Positions 53,147 through 63,393 are shown, numbered from the stretch's first letter. The stretch: 64,000 bases of DNA from Siderastrea radians (GCA_964017195.1 OZ024891.1:7093994-7157993); one strand, 5' to 3'. Notes: generated from the sequence alone by a model not told the origin. Numbers and translations: made by a program.

Positions 53147-53528
53147 CCCCCCGGTGCCTGAATTGGACTTTGGACTCTGAGCCCGCGATAATCAGCGGTC
53201 CATGAGCCTGTGATCCTTTTTCACCACTGGTCAGCGGTTTTCCCCACCCTGAGCCCGCGATCCTTTTTCCCACTGGTCAGCGGTTTTCCACTCCAAATCA
53301 CGTGACTTCCACCTTTCCCGTCACTTCGGGTTCCGGTGACGTCACTTTCGGTTCCGGTGACGTCACTTCCGGTCCCATGACTTCCGGTTGAGCCCACCAT
53401 CCCTATGGTCAGTGGTTTCGGTTGCTAGGGACAACCCAACAACCAATCATAAGCCTCCAGCTCTCGACCAATCAGAAGCCTCGCATCAAAACGAGGCATA
53501 TCTTGCTATCTGGGCCCACATTACTACT
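53147..53528. repeat. Polinton-1 right terminal inverted repeat
   Basis: Inverted partner of 31103-31420. It contains several TGACGTCA-type sites (53336-53370) in CCGGAAGTGACGTCACCGG contexts and three copies of the CGCTGACC...GGATCGCGGGCTC motif. The element ends CATTACTACT and is followed by GTTATC (53529-53534). Confidence 0.87.
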
Positions 53529-53622
53529 GTTATCGTTTTCGTGACCGTTAAACAAACCCGTATTATACCAAGCTGCCTGTCAACAACTTGTTATCGATAG
53601 CGTTACGTGGTCTTAGCTGATA

Positions 53623-53958
53623 CACTCAATTTTTTTTATAAGAATATATTTTATAAGAATATCGAGGCTGAAATTTGCGAAATCTTAAGAATATTTTAAG
53701 AATAAACCCGAGGCTGAGATTTTGAAAAGGATATAATTTTGTGTGTTGAAAATCTGTAATTACAATACAATTATGTGTTTCTAACTTAACCGTATAAAAT
53801 TATTCCTTTCGCTAAACAGCAACACTAGCCAACAAACCCAATACATTCTCAAACAGGAATTTCATAAGCTATAATTTAAGAGTAATACAAGAATATTTTC
53901 AGCCTAAAATCGGCAGACTGGGCCGGAATAACAACATTCTTATAAGAAAAAAGAGTGT
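53623..53958. mobile_element. Short MITE, TA-flanked, 336 bp
   Basis: Inverted ends CACTCaaTTTTTTtTTATAAGAAT, flanked by TA at 53621-53622 and 53959-53960. AAGAATATTTT motifs repeat inside. No coding capacity. Confidence 0.65.
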
Positions 53959-54189
53959 ATGCGGTTTCAACAATAGGAGATTGTCGCTGTTGCTTTAAAG
54001 AAACCTTTTTTCCTTAGGAAAAGGGAACGGGGGGTCGACTGATACTTGCACAGACGATCCCGTGAAAATCAAACAGAAACTCTAAGGTACCATTTGGGGA
54101 GGGGGGGGGGACAGACAATCCGCCGCCTCTCAGTGAAATTCTTCAGAATTTCTTGTTATCCTTAGTCTGCAGGGGTGTTCCGGAAACGT

Positions 54190-54290
54190 GGGGTCGGGGT
54201 GCGGGGTGCGGGGTGCGGGGTGCGGGGTGTGGGGTGCGGGGTGCGGGGTGCGGGGTGCGGGGTGCGGGGTGCGGGGTGCGCATGCGGACT
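54190..54290. repeat. GGGGTGC heptamer microsatellite
   Basis: About 13 near-perfect copies of GGGGTGC. Regular G4 runs give G-quadruplex potential on the plus strand. The neighbouring 53961-54189 holds only a poly-G run and no gene. Confidence 0.85.
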
Positions 54291-55039
54291 GCGGGGTCAA
54301 AAACACCGAAAAAATAAAAATAATAACAAAGAGACGAAATAAAAGGAAAATAGCTTAATAAATACAAAAATACAATTTAAATGTACAAGTAAAATATACA
54401 AATAAAGAGAACATTAAATATTTGCACCTCGCGCGAACCAATTTCACGCACGAGAATATGTGCACTATACATTTGATAATAGACTGACCAAAGGATATTA
54501 TAGATGTGAGCTGTTGGGACTTTGAAACAAAATGGGAAGTCGTGACTTTCAAACCAAACATTACAGCACAGAGCCGAACACTTGTTCTGTGTGTTCTGTT
54601 ACGCAGTTTTTAAAAATCACTCTCGCTGCGGTGTTGCAGAGATTGTACCGATGCCAAAATTTTGTTAAAGATTTTGTTAAGATTGTGTTAATGGTAAGAT
54701 CAAGGAAAAGATTGCAAATTTACGGCAACAATTCTGCAAGCAGTGCACGATTTCATTCTCGTGTGTGAAATCAACATGTTAGGAACTGCTAACTCTATTG
54801 GCTCCGATCGCTCGCTCAGTTGCATTTTAGTTCCAAAAACACAAGTATTTTTTTTCCTAAAGAAACTGAAATGAACAATCAGCTGTCCATGTCCAGTCAT
54901 TAGTGCACGATTTTATTTCCGTGCGTGAAATCAACATCGTGCGAACCGCTAACTCTGATTGGCTGGGATATCGCTCGACATACGGTTCAGCTGCGTTTTG
55001 TTTTGGTCACAGAAGCGGTGAAAATGGGCTATCTCTTAA
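54291..55039. repeat. Noncoding repeats with GTGCACGATTT motif
   Basis: About 100 bp at 54737-54835 (GTGCACGATTTcATTcTCGTG, AACTCTnATTGGCT, TCGCTCG) recurs at 54901-55010. An inverted partial copy lies near 54425-54465. No gene seen. Confidence 0.55.
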
Positions 55040-58000
55040 ATAGGGAACGGGGAAACGGAGAACGGGGAACGGGGAAACTCTAAAATAGGGAATCTCTAAA
55101 ACGGGGAATCTCTAAAATAGGGAATCTCTAAAACGGGAAATCTCTAAAATAGGGAATCTCTAAAATGGGGAATCTCTAAAATAGAGAATCTCTAAAACGG
55201 GGAATCTCTAAAATAGGGAATCTCTAAAACGGGGAATCTCTAAAATAGGGAATTTCTAAAATGGGGAATCTCTAAAACGGGGAATCTCTAAACTGGAAAA
55301 TCTCTGAAATGGCAAACCTTAAAATGATAGCATCGGTTCTTTAGAAGCTCAGCTTAGCGGGGTAAAAAGGTCAAGGTCGCGTTCTATGACTGATTGATTT
55401 CGATCACTTCGTAGGTTTCTGGTTTTCATGGCTGGCGGTTAGCTGTGGATGTACAGTACGATCAGACCTCAGACCTCCGTTAAGAAGGGTCTTTTTAGCT
55501 CCCTTCACGGACTATTGATTTCATTCCGCGGTTTGAAAAAATAACCACGTGATCACAAGTTTATGGATCGCAAGATCGGCAAAGATCAGCAACGCTCAAC
55601 TTTCGGTGAGTGAATTTTTACTCACCGTCATATTTCTTGGCCTCAGATAACACTTTTTCCTCAAGGGCGACCTTTTATTTCAGGAACGGCGGTATTTGAG
55701 AGCATTTCTGATGATTGCCAGTTCATTCATTCATCGCATTTTCAAGTTTACAGATCTTGGGTTCAGCAGTCATCGAACTTGTGATCATGTGGTCATTCTT
55801 TTCAAACGAATCACTGGCCCATGAAGCGGGCCAAAAAAATCCTCCCCTCAAAAAACGTCTGAGGTCGATACTAGCTATGATTGTCGGCAGGGAAACAAAT
55901 GGGGTCATCAGTTGGGTTGTGAATTTCAGAGTTCGCGTTATGTAAATCTCTGCTTGAAAGGCACACTAATAAATTACCTCCAACCGCTGTGATGCGGCTG
56001 ATATACCCCTGCTTATCTATCTGATCTATACTCAACGGGCCTGTGGAGCCATGGTAGCATCTGTGAGGCTTACATATGCACGTGAAAACGTATTTATTGT
56101 AATCGCCAGAGCCTGTATAGCTTACTTGAGCAGATCGACTCATTCGGTAACCTGAAGTGCAAAGCATAAAGGTTGATTTCCACTGTTGCGTCAATTTTAC
56201 GTGCGTACGGGCGTGAATTTAACTGGCTTTACGTGCGTAAATAAAATTAGAGACGATGAATGAACGGCTTACGTAAACGTAAAATGGTAACTTCCTAAAT
56301 CAAGTTCGGATCTTTAAGCAGCGCTTCCATTAATTTGTAAACCAACTGTAATTTGTTTATGGTAACTGCGAACACGGAATCGAATGGAACCAAACATAAC
56401 GAAAAAGGAAAAAAACGAAACAAAGCGGAAAAACGAAAAAGAAACGGAAATTAATTTCATGTACAAGAAATTATTAAGCTAAATTATTAAGCTACGTGAA
56501 ATTATTAAGCTACTGAAATAAGTTTTGCGAAATTCGATAAGCCCCACAGACATAAATAACTACTACGCCTTCCAGTAACACGAACTGACCGAACTAAACG
56601 TCAAAACCCAACTGGTATTCGCTGTTTTTTACTACTGGCAATCATATAAAATACATCACCAACCAGAGAACCGTTAAAACGAGAAATCAACAAACTGCTG
56701 GTGGTCGCACCATTCATACCCCACGAACTTGACCTTTTGACCCCGCTGAGCTGAGTTTTGAAAGGACCGCTGAGAGAATTTTTTGTTTTAGGGATTTCCC
56801 GTTTTAGAGATTCCCCGTTTTAGAGATTCCCTATTTAAGAGATTCCCTATTTAAGAGATTCCCCATTTTAGAGATTCCCCGTTTTAGAGATTCCCTATTT
56901 TAGAGATTCCCTATTTTAGAGATTCCCTACCTTAGAGATTCCCCATTTTAGAGATTCCCTATTTTAGAGATTCCCCGTTTTAGAGATTCCCTATTTTAGA
57001 GATTCCCTGTTTTAGAGATTCCCCATTTTAGAGATTCCCTGTTTTAGAGATTCCCCGTTTTAGAGATTCCCTATTTTAGAGATTCCCCGTTTTAGAGATT
57101 CCCTATTTTAGAGATTCCCTATTTTAGAGATTCCCCGTTTTAGAGATTCATTATTTTAGAGATTCCCCGTTTTAGAGATTGCCCATTTTAGAGATTCCCT
57201 ATTTTAGAGATTCCCCGTTTTAGAGATTGCCCATTTTAGAGATTCCCCGTTTTAGAGATTCCCTATTTTAGAGATTCCCCATTTTAGAGATTCCCTATTT
57301 TAGAGATTCCCCGTTTTAGAGATTCCCTATTTTAGAGATTCCCCGTTTTAGAGATTCCCCGCTTTAGAGATTCCCTATTTTAGAGATTCCCCGTTTTAGA
57401 GATTCCCTATTTTAGAGATTCCCCATTTTAGAGATTCCCTATTTTAGAGATTCCCCGTTTTAGAGATTCCCTATTTTAGAGTTTGCCCATTTTAGAGATT
57501 CCCTATTTTAGAGATTCCCCGTTTTAGAGATTCCCTATTTTAGAGATTCCCTATTTTAGAGATTCCCTACTTTAGAGATTCCCCATTTTAGAGATTCCCC
57601 ATTTTAGAGATTCCCCGTTTTAGAGATTCCCTATTTTAGAGATTCCCCATTTTAGAGATTCCCTATTTTAGAGATTCCCCGTTTTAGAGATTCCCTCTTT
57701 TAGAGATTCCCCGTCTTAGAGATTGCCCATTTTAGAGATTCCCTATTTTAGAGATTCCCCGTTTTAGAGATTCCCTATTTTAGAGATTCCCCGTTTTAGA
57801 GATTCCCTATTTTAGAGATTCCCCGTTTTAGAGATTCCCCATTTTAGAGATTCCCTGTTTTAGAGATTCCCTATTTTAGAGATTCCCTATTTTAGAGATT
57901 CCCCGTTTTAGAGATTCCCTATTTTAGAGATTCCCTTATTAGAGATTCCCCGTTTTAGAGATTCATTATTTTAGAGATTCCACGTTTTAGAGATCCTCCA

Positions 58001-58151
58001 TTTTAGAGATTCCCTATTTTAGAGATTCCCCGTTTTAGAGATTCCCCATTTTAGAGATTCCCTATTTTAGAGATTCCCCATTTTAGAGATTCCCTATTTT
58101 AGAGATTCCCCGTTTTAGAGATTCCCTCTTTTAGAGATTCCCTATTTTAGA
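55040..58151. mobile_element. Foldback-like element with minisatellite arms
   Basis: The left arm (55040-55330) is about 17 copies of a 16-bp unit, GGGAATCTCTAAAATA. The right arm (56785-58151) is about 85 copies of its complement, GATTCCCTATTTTAGA. Inside the arms AGCTCAGCTTAGCGGGGTAAAAAGGTCAAG (55347 on, imperfect) is mirrored near 56728-56756. Long inverted arms made of short tandem units around a unique 1.4-kb centre are the hallmark of foldback elements. The centre has no recognised gene. Polinton-2 is inserted in the right arm, so its far end is not in view. Confidence 0.6.
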
Positions 58152-58559
58152 AGTAGTAAAGTGCGCTCACTAGGGGTGGTTTGCCTCGTTTTGATGTTGA
58201 GGGGGTTGCTAGGGTGGTTGCTAAGGAAGGGAAAAACCGCAGACCATAGGGGGTGTGACGTCATAGAGGGGGATTGGGGCCAGGGCAGGGGACGCGGGGA
58301 TCCCCTGGTGAATGGTAGATGAAATAACCGAAGTCATGCGCATGCGTCCATGTTTTTATGGTACCACAAGGTCAGGATAGTCTTTCTCTTATTATAGGTA
58401 AATGGTTTTGCTCGTAGTAGTAAGGGTTGGCACTTTGGGTCATTGAATCAAAAAGACCCACCCCTCGACTTTTTTAAGCCAATGAGAGACTAGTGCCATT
58501 CCTTTTTATCATGTGAGCGTTGGGGTCAAAGGTCATTCAAGATGGCGGCTGATGGTGGG

Positions 58560-59175
58560 GGTGTGATTTTTGGTGGGGTAACCGCTGACCCAATGGGAAA
58601 AAGGATCGCGGGCTCAGATGGCGGCTGATGGTGGGAGTGTGATTTTTGGGGGAAAACCGCTGACGAAGTAGGAAAAAGATCGCGGGCGCAGCCAGAGGAA
58701 AAGAGAGGACATTTCGTGACGCTTACATGACGTAGGTCAATGGTCCTCTGGCTAGGGTGGGAAACCGCTGACCAGTAGGTGAAAAAGGATCGCGGGCTCA
58801 TTCAAGATGGCGGATGGAGGTCTTGTGATTTTTGTTGGGAAACCGCTGACCTTTGTTGGGAAAAAAAAGGATCGCGGGCTCCGATGAGAAAAAGAGAGGA
58901 CATTTCGTGACGCTTACATGACGTAGGTCCATGGTCCTCTGGCTAGGGTGGGAAACCGCTGACCAGGGATGAAAAAAGGATCGCGGGCTCAGATCAGAAA
59001 AGAGAGGACAATGACATAGGGAATACATAGGGAATACATAGGGAAAAAGGGATGGCAGGCTCCGATCAGAAAAGAGAGGACATTTCGTGACGCTTACATG
59101 ACGTAGGTCAATGGTCCTCTGGCTAGGGTGGGAAACCGCTGACCAGTCGGGGGAAAGGATCGCGGGCTCAGATCA
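58560..59175. repeat. Polinton-2 terminal motif array
   Basis: Seven imperfect copies of AACCGCTGACC, a 6-10-nt spacer, then GGAAAAAGGATCGCGGGCTC, separated by short unique DNA. A longer unit with GAGAGGACATTTCGTGACGCTTACATGACGTAGG repeats at about 58705, 58895 and 59075. Three copies of the core are in each Polinton-1 TIR. Frames across it (58526-59028) are repeat translations, not genes. Confidence 0.8.
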
Positions 59176-59214
59176 GACAAAAAAAAAACGCCATGTTGAA
59201 ATCAAGGACTTTTT

Positions 59215-59400
59215 AATCCTTTTCCTTGGGTGTGGTCACACGCGCATCAACAGGGTGAAGGTGTGTCTTGGCAGGCGGCTCGATATCCGTAAGGGTAGGT
59301 TTGAAAGGTGGCAGGATCAATGACTCTCTTGTCGTACACCAACTGGTAACGCTTGTAATCCGGAAAGGTGACGTGGGTGGAGCTATAAAAAGGCAACCAT
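59215..59400 (-). pseudogene. DNA polymerase B 3'-end fragment at the Polinton-2 terminus
   Basis: The minus strand reads FPDYKRYQLVYDKRV and then FQTYPYGY, identical in kind to the last codons of the Polinton-1 polymerase (32576-32670). The flank (ACGCCATGTTGAAATCAAGGAC near 59188) matches the Polinton-1 left end (31446 on). It is a displaced polymerase-end fragment, not a gene. Confidence 0.82.
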
Positions 59401-59419
59401 GGGCTATTTTGTTGTCACC

Positions 59420-60472
59420 ATGAGTTTCTACATCACCCTCCTTAGTGATCAAGCGCAAGGCACGGGGCAAAAATTTACCGCTAGACTTCCTCATTCACAC
59501 TATCTGGTCGAAGATGATTGGGAAGCGGCCCTCGTTCATATCTCACACCCTGGTTTATATCAATCCTTGGAAGATCAAACCAAGCAGAATTGGACGCAAG
59601 AAGATAGTCAAAAACATTGGATGAAAACAGATATCAAATACATGCCAAAACGTGCCGATGGAACGGCGCCACTTAAAGTCACCAAACAAATCCATTTACC
59701 ACCAGGGTATTACCACAATTTGAAAGAAGCCTGGATTGCCATCGCTTACGAAATGGAAAAACAACGCATGGAGGTCATGATGGATATAGCCAAAATGAAC
59801 GTGGACGATTTAGCCAAACGACAACAACTAGCCGCTCTCAACCTGGCTCAACCCTATGTGAAAATCACCAATACGGGCATCGCCTCCGAATTAGATTCCC
59901 TGTATGTCCTCATTCCAGCCAACATGGAATTTGAAATGGAATGGAAATTGGCTGGTCTGATGGGATTGGTCAAAGATGGAACGCCCACGGAACGCATTGT
60001 CCAAGAAAAAAATTATCTGGTCAAACATATCGTGGATTACGACGATCGACACAAATGGGAAGCAACCGTCGGTCCTGTCGCCAAATATCCCCCTCTTGGT
60101 CATGTCTCCGTCAGCTTTACCCACCCCGATTTCGAGTATGAGTTGTTCTTGGGTCCGAATCTCAGTCGACAACCATTTCCCACCACGCAAACTGTCAAAC
60201 CACAACAAGGACAACAACAACTCATGATCTATACCGATCTGGTGGCACCGAGCATTGTCGGAAATCAACAAAAAGGTTTTTTAAGTACCTTGGATGCCGG
60301 CAATACCGATCATCAATTTGATACCAGGGAACGGATGTATTTTCCTCTTCGCAAAACCATCTTTGACAGCATTGCCATTGACATTCAAACAGCCAATGGA
60401 CAGCCGGCTCCCTTCAAACAAGGCCGAACCATCCTCACTCTTCAACTCTCCAGAAAAAGTCAACGAACATGA
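59420..60472 (+). CDS. Terminal virion-like protein C, copy 2, intact
   Basis: The ATG at 59420 (MSFYITLLSDQAQ) matches the start in copy 1; an upstream ATG at 59399 would add seven residues. About 350 codons are uninterrupted. The sequence is beta-rich with FTARLPHSHYLVEDDW, MPKRADGTAPLKV, VSVSFTHPDFEYELFLGPN and the end FDSIAIDIQTANGQPAPF. TATAAAAAGG lies at 59383-59392, about 30 nt upstream, implying a very short leader. A structural virion role is inferred from family resemblance to paralogs A and B. Confidence 0.75.
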   Translation: MSFYITLLSDQAQGTGQKFTARLPHSHYLVEDDWEAALVHISHPGLYQSLEDQTKQNWTQEDSQKHWMKTDIKYMPKRADGTAPLKVTKQIHLPPGYYHNLKEAWIAIAYEMEKQRMEVMMDIAKMNVDDLAKRQQLAALNLAQPYVKITNTGIASELDSLYVLIPANMEFEMEWKLAGLMGLVKDGTPTERIVQEKNYLVKHIVDYDDRHKWEATVGPVAKYPPLGHVSVSFTHPDFEYELFLGPNLSRQPFPTTQTVKPQQGQQQLMIYTDLVAPSIVGNQQKGFLSTLDAGNTDHQFDTRERMYFPLRKTIFDSIAIDIQTANGQPAPFKQGRTILTLQLSRKSQRT

Positions 60473-60479
60473 CGTTTTT

Positions 60480-60844
60480 TTTTTTCATGTTGAGTTTTTA
60501 TGGGACATTTTATTGTGAGTCAAGACAAATTATTTATAATGAACGTGCAAACTCAGTGTTGTCAGTTTTTTAAAGTGTTTTAATTAAAAAGAGTCGATGT
60601 TTTTTTTACAAATGGTGGTCCGTGTCCATCTCTTGCCACGCGGGTTGGGTGTTCCTAGGTACCAAAATAAAAGAATTGAAAAAGAAAGCTATGTACAGAT
60701 TGAAAACTAAAAATGGAAAGGCTATGTACAATTGAAAAACTAAAAATTGAAAAAATAAAAACTAGAAAATTGGAAAAAGCTATGTACAATTCAAAAAAGT
60801 AAAAAATTGAAAAGAAGAGCTATGTACAATTGGAAAAGTAAAAA
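60480..60844. other. Polinton-2 AT-rich spacer, no gene
   Basis: Four imperfect tandem units of AGCTATGTACAATTGAAAAA lie at 60690-60840. CCACGCGGGTTGGGTG (60638 on) matches the complement of Polinton-1 51018-51036, which there is inside the 214-aa gene. Polinton-2 lacks the rest of that gene. Confidence 0.6.
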
Positions 60845-61518
60845 TTACAAATGAAAGTCTTCCAGTTCCATGCGTAATTGATCAATGTTCTCGGGTAGAC
60901 AGAAGGTGCGATTGAATAAGGCTTGAATTTCTTCTCGGGTTTTCTCGTCCAAATCACGGGATCCCACGATAGCACTGCTTTGATGAAGGGTGGGCTTTTT
61001 GGGTCCCCAAAAAGTCTACCAAGTCTACCATTGACTTGGTAGTAATGATCCGAGCGGTACCATGATTGACTGGGTATGTCAAACAGGTAGACGGGTTTGC
61101 CTTGATCCATAGCCAATTGCACAGTCCAACCAGTGCCTCCTTTCACGCGTTTATGATCTGGTTCCAAGAAGCCAAAGGCATAGATCGTATGGGCTTTTTT
61201 GGCCAATTGATAATTGCGTTGCAGCAATTGCAGGGTGTAAAAATGACTGGGCATTTTTTTGCCTAGTTTCTCAGCCGCCTGGTGAAGATGGGGGTTGGCC
61301 AGCATCAGAACTTCCACGGTAGAAGGGGTGATGAAAGTGGCTCGTGGATGGTTCGGGGGGACGAGGACTTCTAGCTGCATCCCAAAGTGTTTAGCATGTT
61401 CTTCGACGAGTGCATCCGTACCTTTGGCTCCCCCGGTGTACACCACATGGCCATGACCCACTTGCAGTTCCAAGGCACCGAGATCTTGTTCTCCAATCAT
61501 GTCGATGTCGGGGGGCAT
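60845..61518 (-). CDS. SLOG-domain (DprA/LOG-like Rossmann) protein, copy 2
   Basis: From ATG 61518 the core is uninterrupted: VVYTGGAKGTDALVEEHAKH, RNYQLAKKAHTIYAFG, VKGGTGWTVQLAMDQGKPVY. These are the two nucleotide-binding loops and connecting strands of the SLOG fold. The likely conserved C-terminus, SAIVGSRDLDEKTREEIQAL to DFHL with stop 60845, is in a different frame from the core. The change falls near a short AGTCTACC duplication (61012-61030). An accidental open frame runs to 60820. Its preservation in both Polintons argues for a real element gene. Confidence 0.82.
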
Positions 61519-61727
61519 TCGTTGGGAAATACATAGCCGGTGTCAGGTCCCACAATCACTAGAATCTCGGCGGGGGTCAACCCTAACGCCAAAGCAAAAT
61601 CAATGAGATGGTGATCACGGCACTGTTGGAACGTGAATCCCGCTGCTAGACCTCGTTGGACCCGTTCAGCCAAATAGTCGTTGGTCGAAGCAAAGTCCTC
61701 CCGCTTGAGATCTTGGTAGTAGTCCAT
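61497..61727 (-). CDS. Small ORF upstream of SLOG, Polinton-2 only, 76 aa
   Basis: From ATG 61727 it reads MDYYQDLKREDFASTNDY, then FTFQQCRDHHLIDFALALGL and GPDTGYVF. It is helical and polar, with no family recognised. Its stop overlaps the SLOG ATG by 22 nt in another frame, so the two could be co-translated. Polinton-1 has the same leader up to about 50248 but lacks this ORF, by deletion there or insertion here. Confidence 0.55.
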   Translation of the reverse strand: MDYYQDLKREDFASTNDYLAERVQRGLAAGFTFQQCRDHHLIDFALALGLTPAEILVIVGPDTGYVFPNECPPTST

Positions 61728-61942
61728 CCGCTTTGGAATGACGAGTCGGGGAACGAGGGGGTCGTGTTAAATAGGGAACGCTGACCAATGGGAAGAAGAG
61801 AGAACCAGGTCATGACAAGCTGACCAATGAGAACACGAGAGGCCCTTTTATGGTCATGAAAAGGTGAGAAATCTGACCAATCCCAGGAAGGGCTCCAAGG
61901 TATAAAAAGCCAGGCAGCGTGGAGTGACATATCTTTAGCAGG

Positions 61943-62880
61943 ATGTCCGTCGACGTGTCTCCAGTGAGTTATCCAGGTCGGAAGAGAAAATCAACCAAAA
62001 GCGTTCCCCCTGAGGAGAAGAAGAAGAAGAAGAATGACCCCGTAGTGACGCCTGAGGACTGTGATCCTGTGGTCCGCGAGGTGGTGGAAGACACCCGAGC
62101 CGCGGTGGAAGATATGATGAAAGAATTGAATGACATGGTGGAGCAATCTACACCACCACAACCACCTCAATTCACCCTGATGACCATGTTTGACAATGAG
62201 GTGGACTATCATCAAGTCAAAGACAACAATGAAAGAAAGGCAGTGGACTATTTGGTATGTCCTTGCCATAACGTGCGTTTGGAGGCACGTCAACCTCAAA
62301 AAGGATGGAAGTATGTGAAATGTCCCATGCAACCGTGTTTGCTGTTTTGTGGTCAAGATCAAGCCCCCAACTATATGAAAGCCGTGTATAGTCAACCTCA
62401 TCCAGAAGTGTTGGACATGTGGAGTGGTTTGCAGTGCTTTTGCCGTGAACCCGCCACGCTGCAACAGAGTCATTCCACCCAGAACCCCGATCGATTGTAT
62501 GTGAGCTGTTCCAAGAAAAAGTGTGACTTCTTTCGGTGGGCCGATCAACCCATGGGTCCCAAGTACTGGAGTTGGTTTCATGACCATCCCCCCCAAAAAG
62601 CCGACGCACTCGCCGAACCACCGTTGTTGACCCGTGATGCTCAAGGGTATCCCAAACGTGGGGTAGACATTCCAGGACCTCCACCCCGAGTGAGAAGGAA
62701 AGAGGACGTGGAACGAGACCGTCCCCTGACAGACTATGAGAAACAGTTGCTGCGAGACATTCAAGATCTCAAGAACCGTCAAGAAATGATGGTAGCCCCC
62801 AGCTCCACCGCCACCCAAGTACAGTGACAGTGTAGAGAACTGGCAGAAAGGTTTAGAGACTGTCACCTATGACGGTCGTG
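61943..62880 (+). pseudogene. Double GRF-like zinc-finger protein, copy 2
   Basis: From ATG 61943 the frame is open to 62827 and matches copy 1 throughout: helical acidic region, first Cys module (CPCHNVRLEARQ...CPMQPCLLFCG) and GRF-type second module (CSKKKCDFFRWADQPMG). The coiled tail LTDYEKQLLRDIQDLKNRQE is in frame here, unlike copy 1. The last 20 codons (YSDSVENWQKGLE) are displaced by a small frameshift near 62810. TATAAAAAG lies at 61902-61910. Confidence 0.78.
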
Positions 62881-63021
62881 GTCTATTTTAAGAAAAAAAA
62901 GCAGGTCCGGAAAAAGAGCATGATCGGTCGGGGCGCCGGCATTTTCCAAAATACGCACGCTCTTTTGATAACATGACCTCTCTATAAAGGTAGATGTGGT
63001 ACGAATAAAATTAGTTTGACC

Positions 63022-63393
63022 ATGGAGTCGGTGTGGTTGTGTTATGCATGGGAGGGTCTCTTGTCCCTGGTGCAATGGCAATGCCATCAATCCCTGTGCC
63101 AAATGTTATATGACCATCAACCGGGCGCCAAAATCCCTATTCCCCCTTGTCCCGAGGACACGCATCCTCTCCACGTCTTTGAAGAAACCCATGTGGACCG
63201 CAACCTGTATCGATGGGTGGTGTTTGTCTTACGGTTAAAAGCCCACCCGAACGCGTGGCGATGGTATCGCATCATTCAAAAGGCACACCCCCACACCATC
63301 CCTTCCATACACACCTTGTGGGATGAGTGTCAGAACGTATGGCGCCTCGAAAGACCAAACGAACCAAACTCGATGTCTCGTCATCATGGTTGA
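63022..63393 (+). CDS. 119-aa Polinton protein, copy 2
   Basis: It starts MESVWLCYAWEGLLSL and matches copy 1 (49050-48691) nearly throughout, including NLYRWVVFVLRLKAHPNAW and LWDECQNVW. The C-terminal few residues differ. It overlaps the integrase start by about 55 nt in another frame, as in copy 1, so the overlap is an ancestral feature. Confidence 0.72.
   Translation: MESVWLCYAWEGLLSLVQWQCHQSLCQMLYDHQPGAKIPIPPCPEDTHPLHVFEETHVDRNLYRWVVFVLRLKAHPNAWRWYRIIQKAHPHTIPSIHTLWDECQNVWRLERPNEPNSMSRHHG

Larger units (their letters stand above)
31103..53528. mobile_element. Polinton-1 (Maverick/adintovirus-like), 22,426 bp, complete but decayed
   Basis: Boundaries are set by a perfect 6-bp TSD and matching AGTAGTAATGTGGGCCC termini. 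It encodes the diagnostic set: protein-primed family B DNA polymerase, retroviral-type integrase with chromodomain, adenain-like cysteine protease, FtsK/HerA-type packaging ATPase and double-jelly-roll capsid protein, plus accessory genes. About 20 genes lie mainly on the minus strand. Stops or frameshifts are seen in polymerase, capsid, integrase, SLOG and three virion-like genes, so this copy could not produce particles by itself. Confidence 0.95.

Noticed and set aside
54143..54367. Frame with HPAPRTP repeats
   Set aside because: Translation of the GGGGTGC microsatellite.
55040..58151. CRISPR-like array
   Set aside because: Units are contiguous 16-mers with no unique spacers, and the context is eukaryotic.
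58526..59028. Minus-strand frames with repeated SHPSQRT sequence
   Set aside because: Translations of the Polinton terminal repeat array, not genes.
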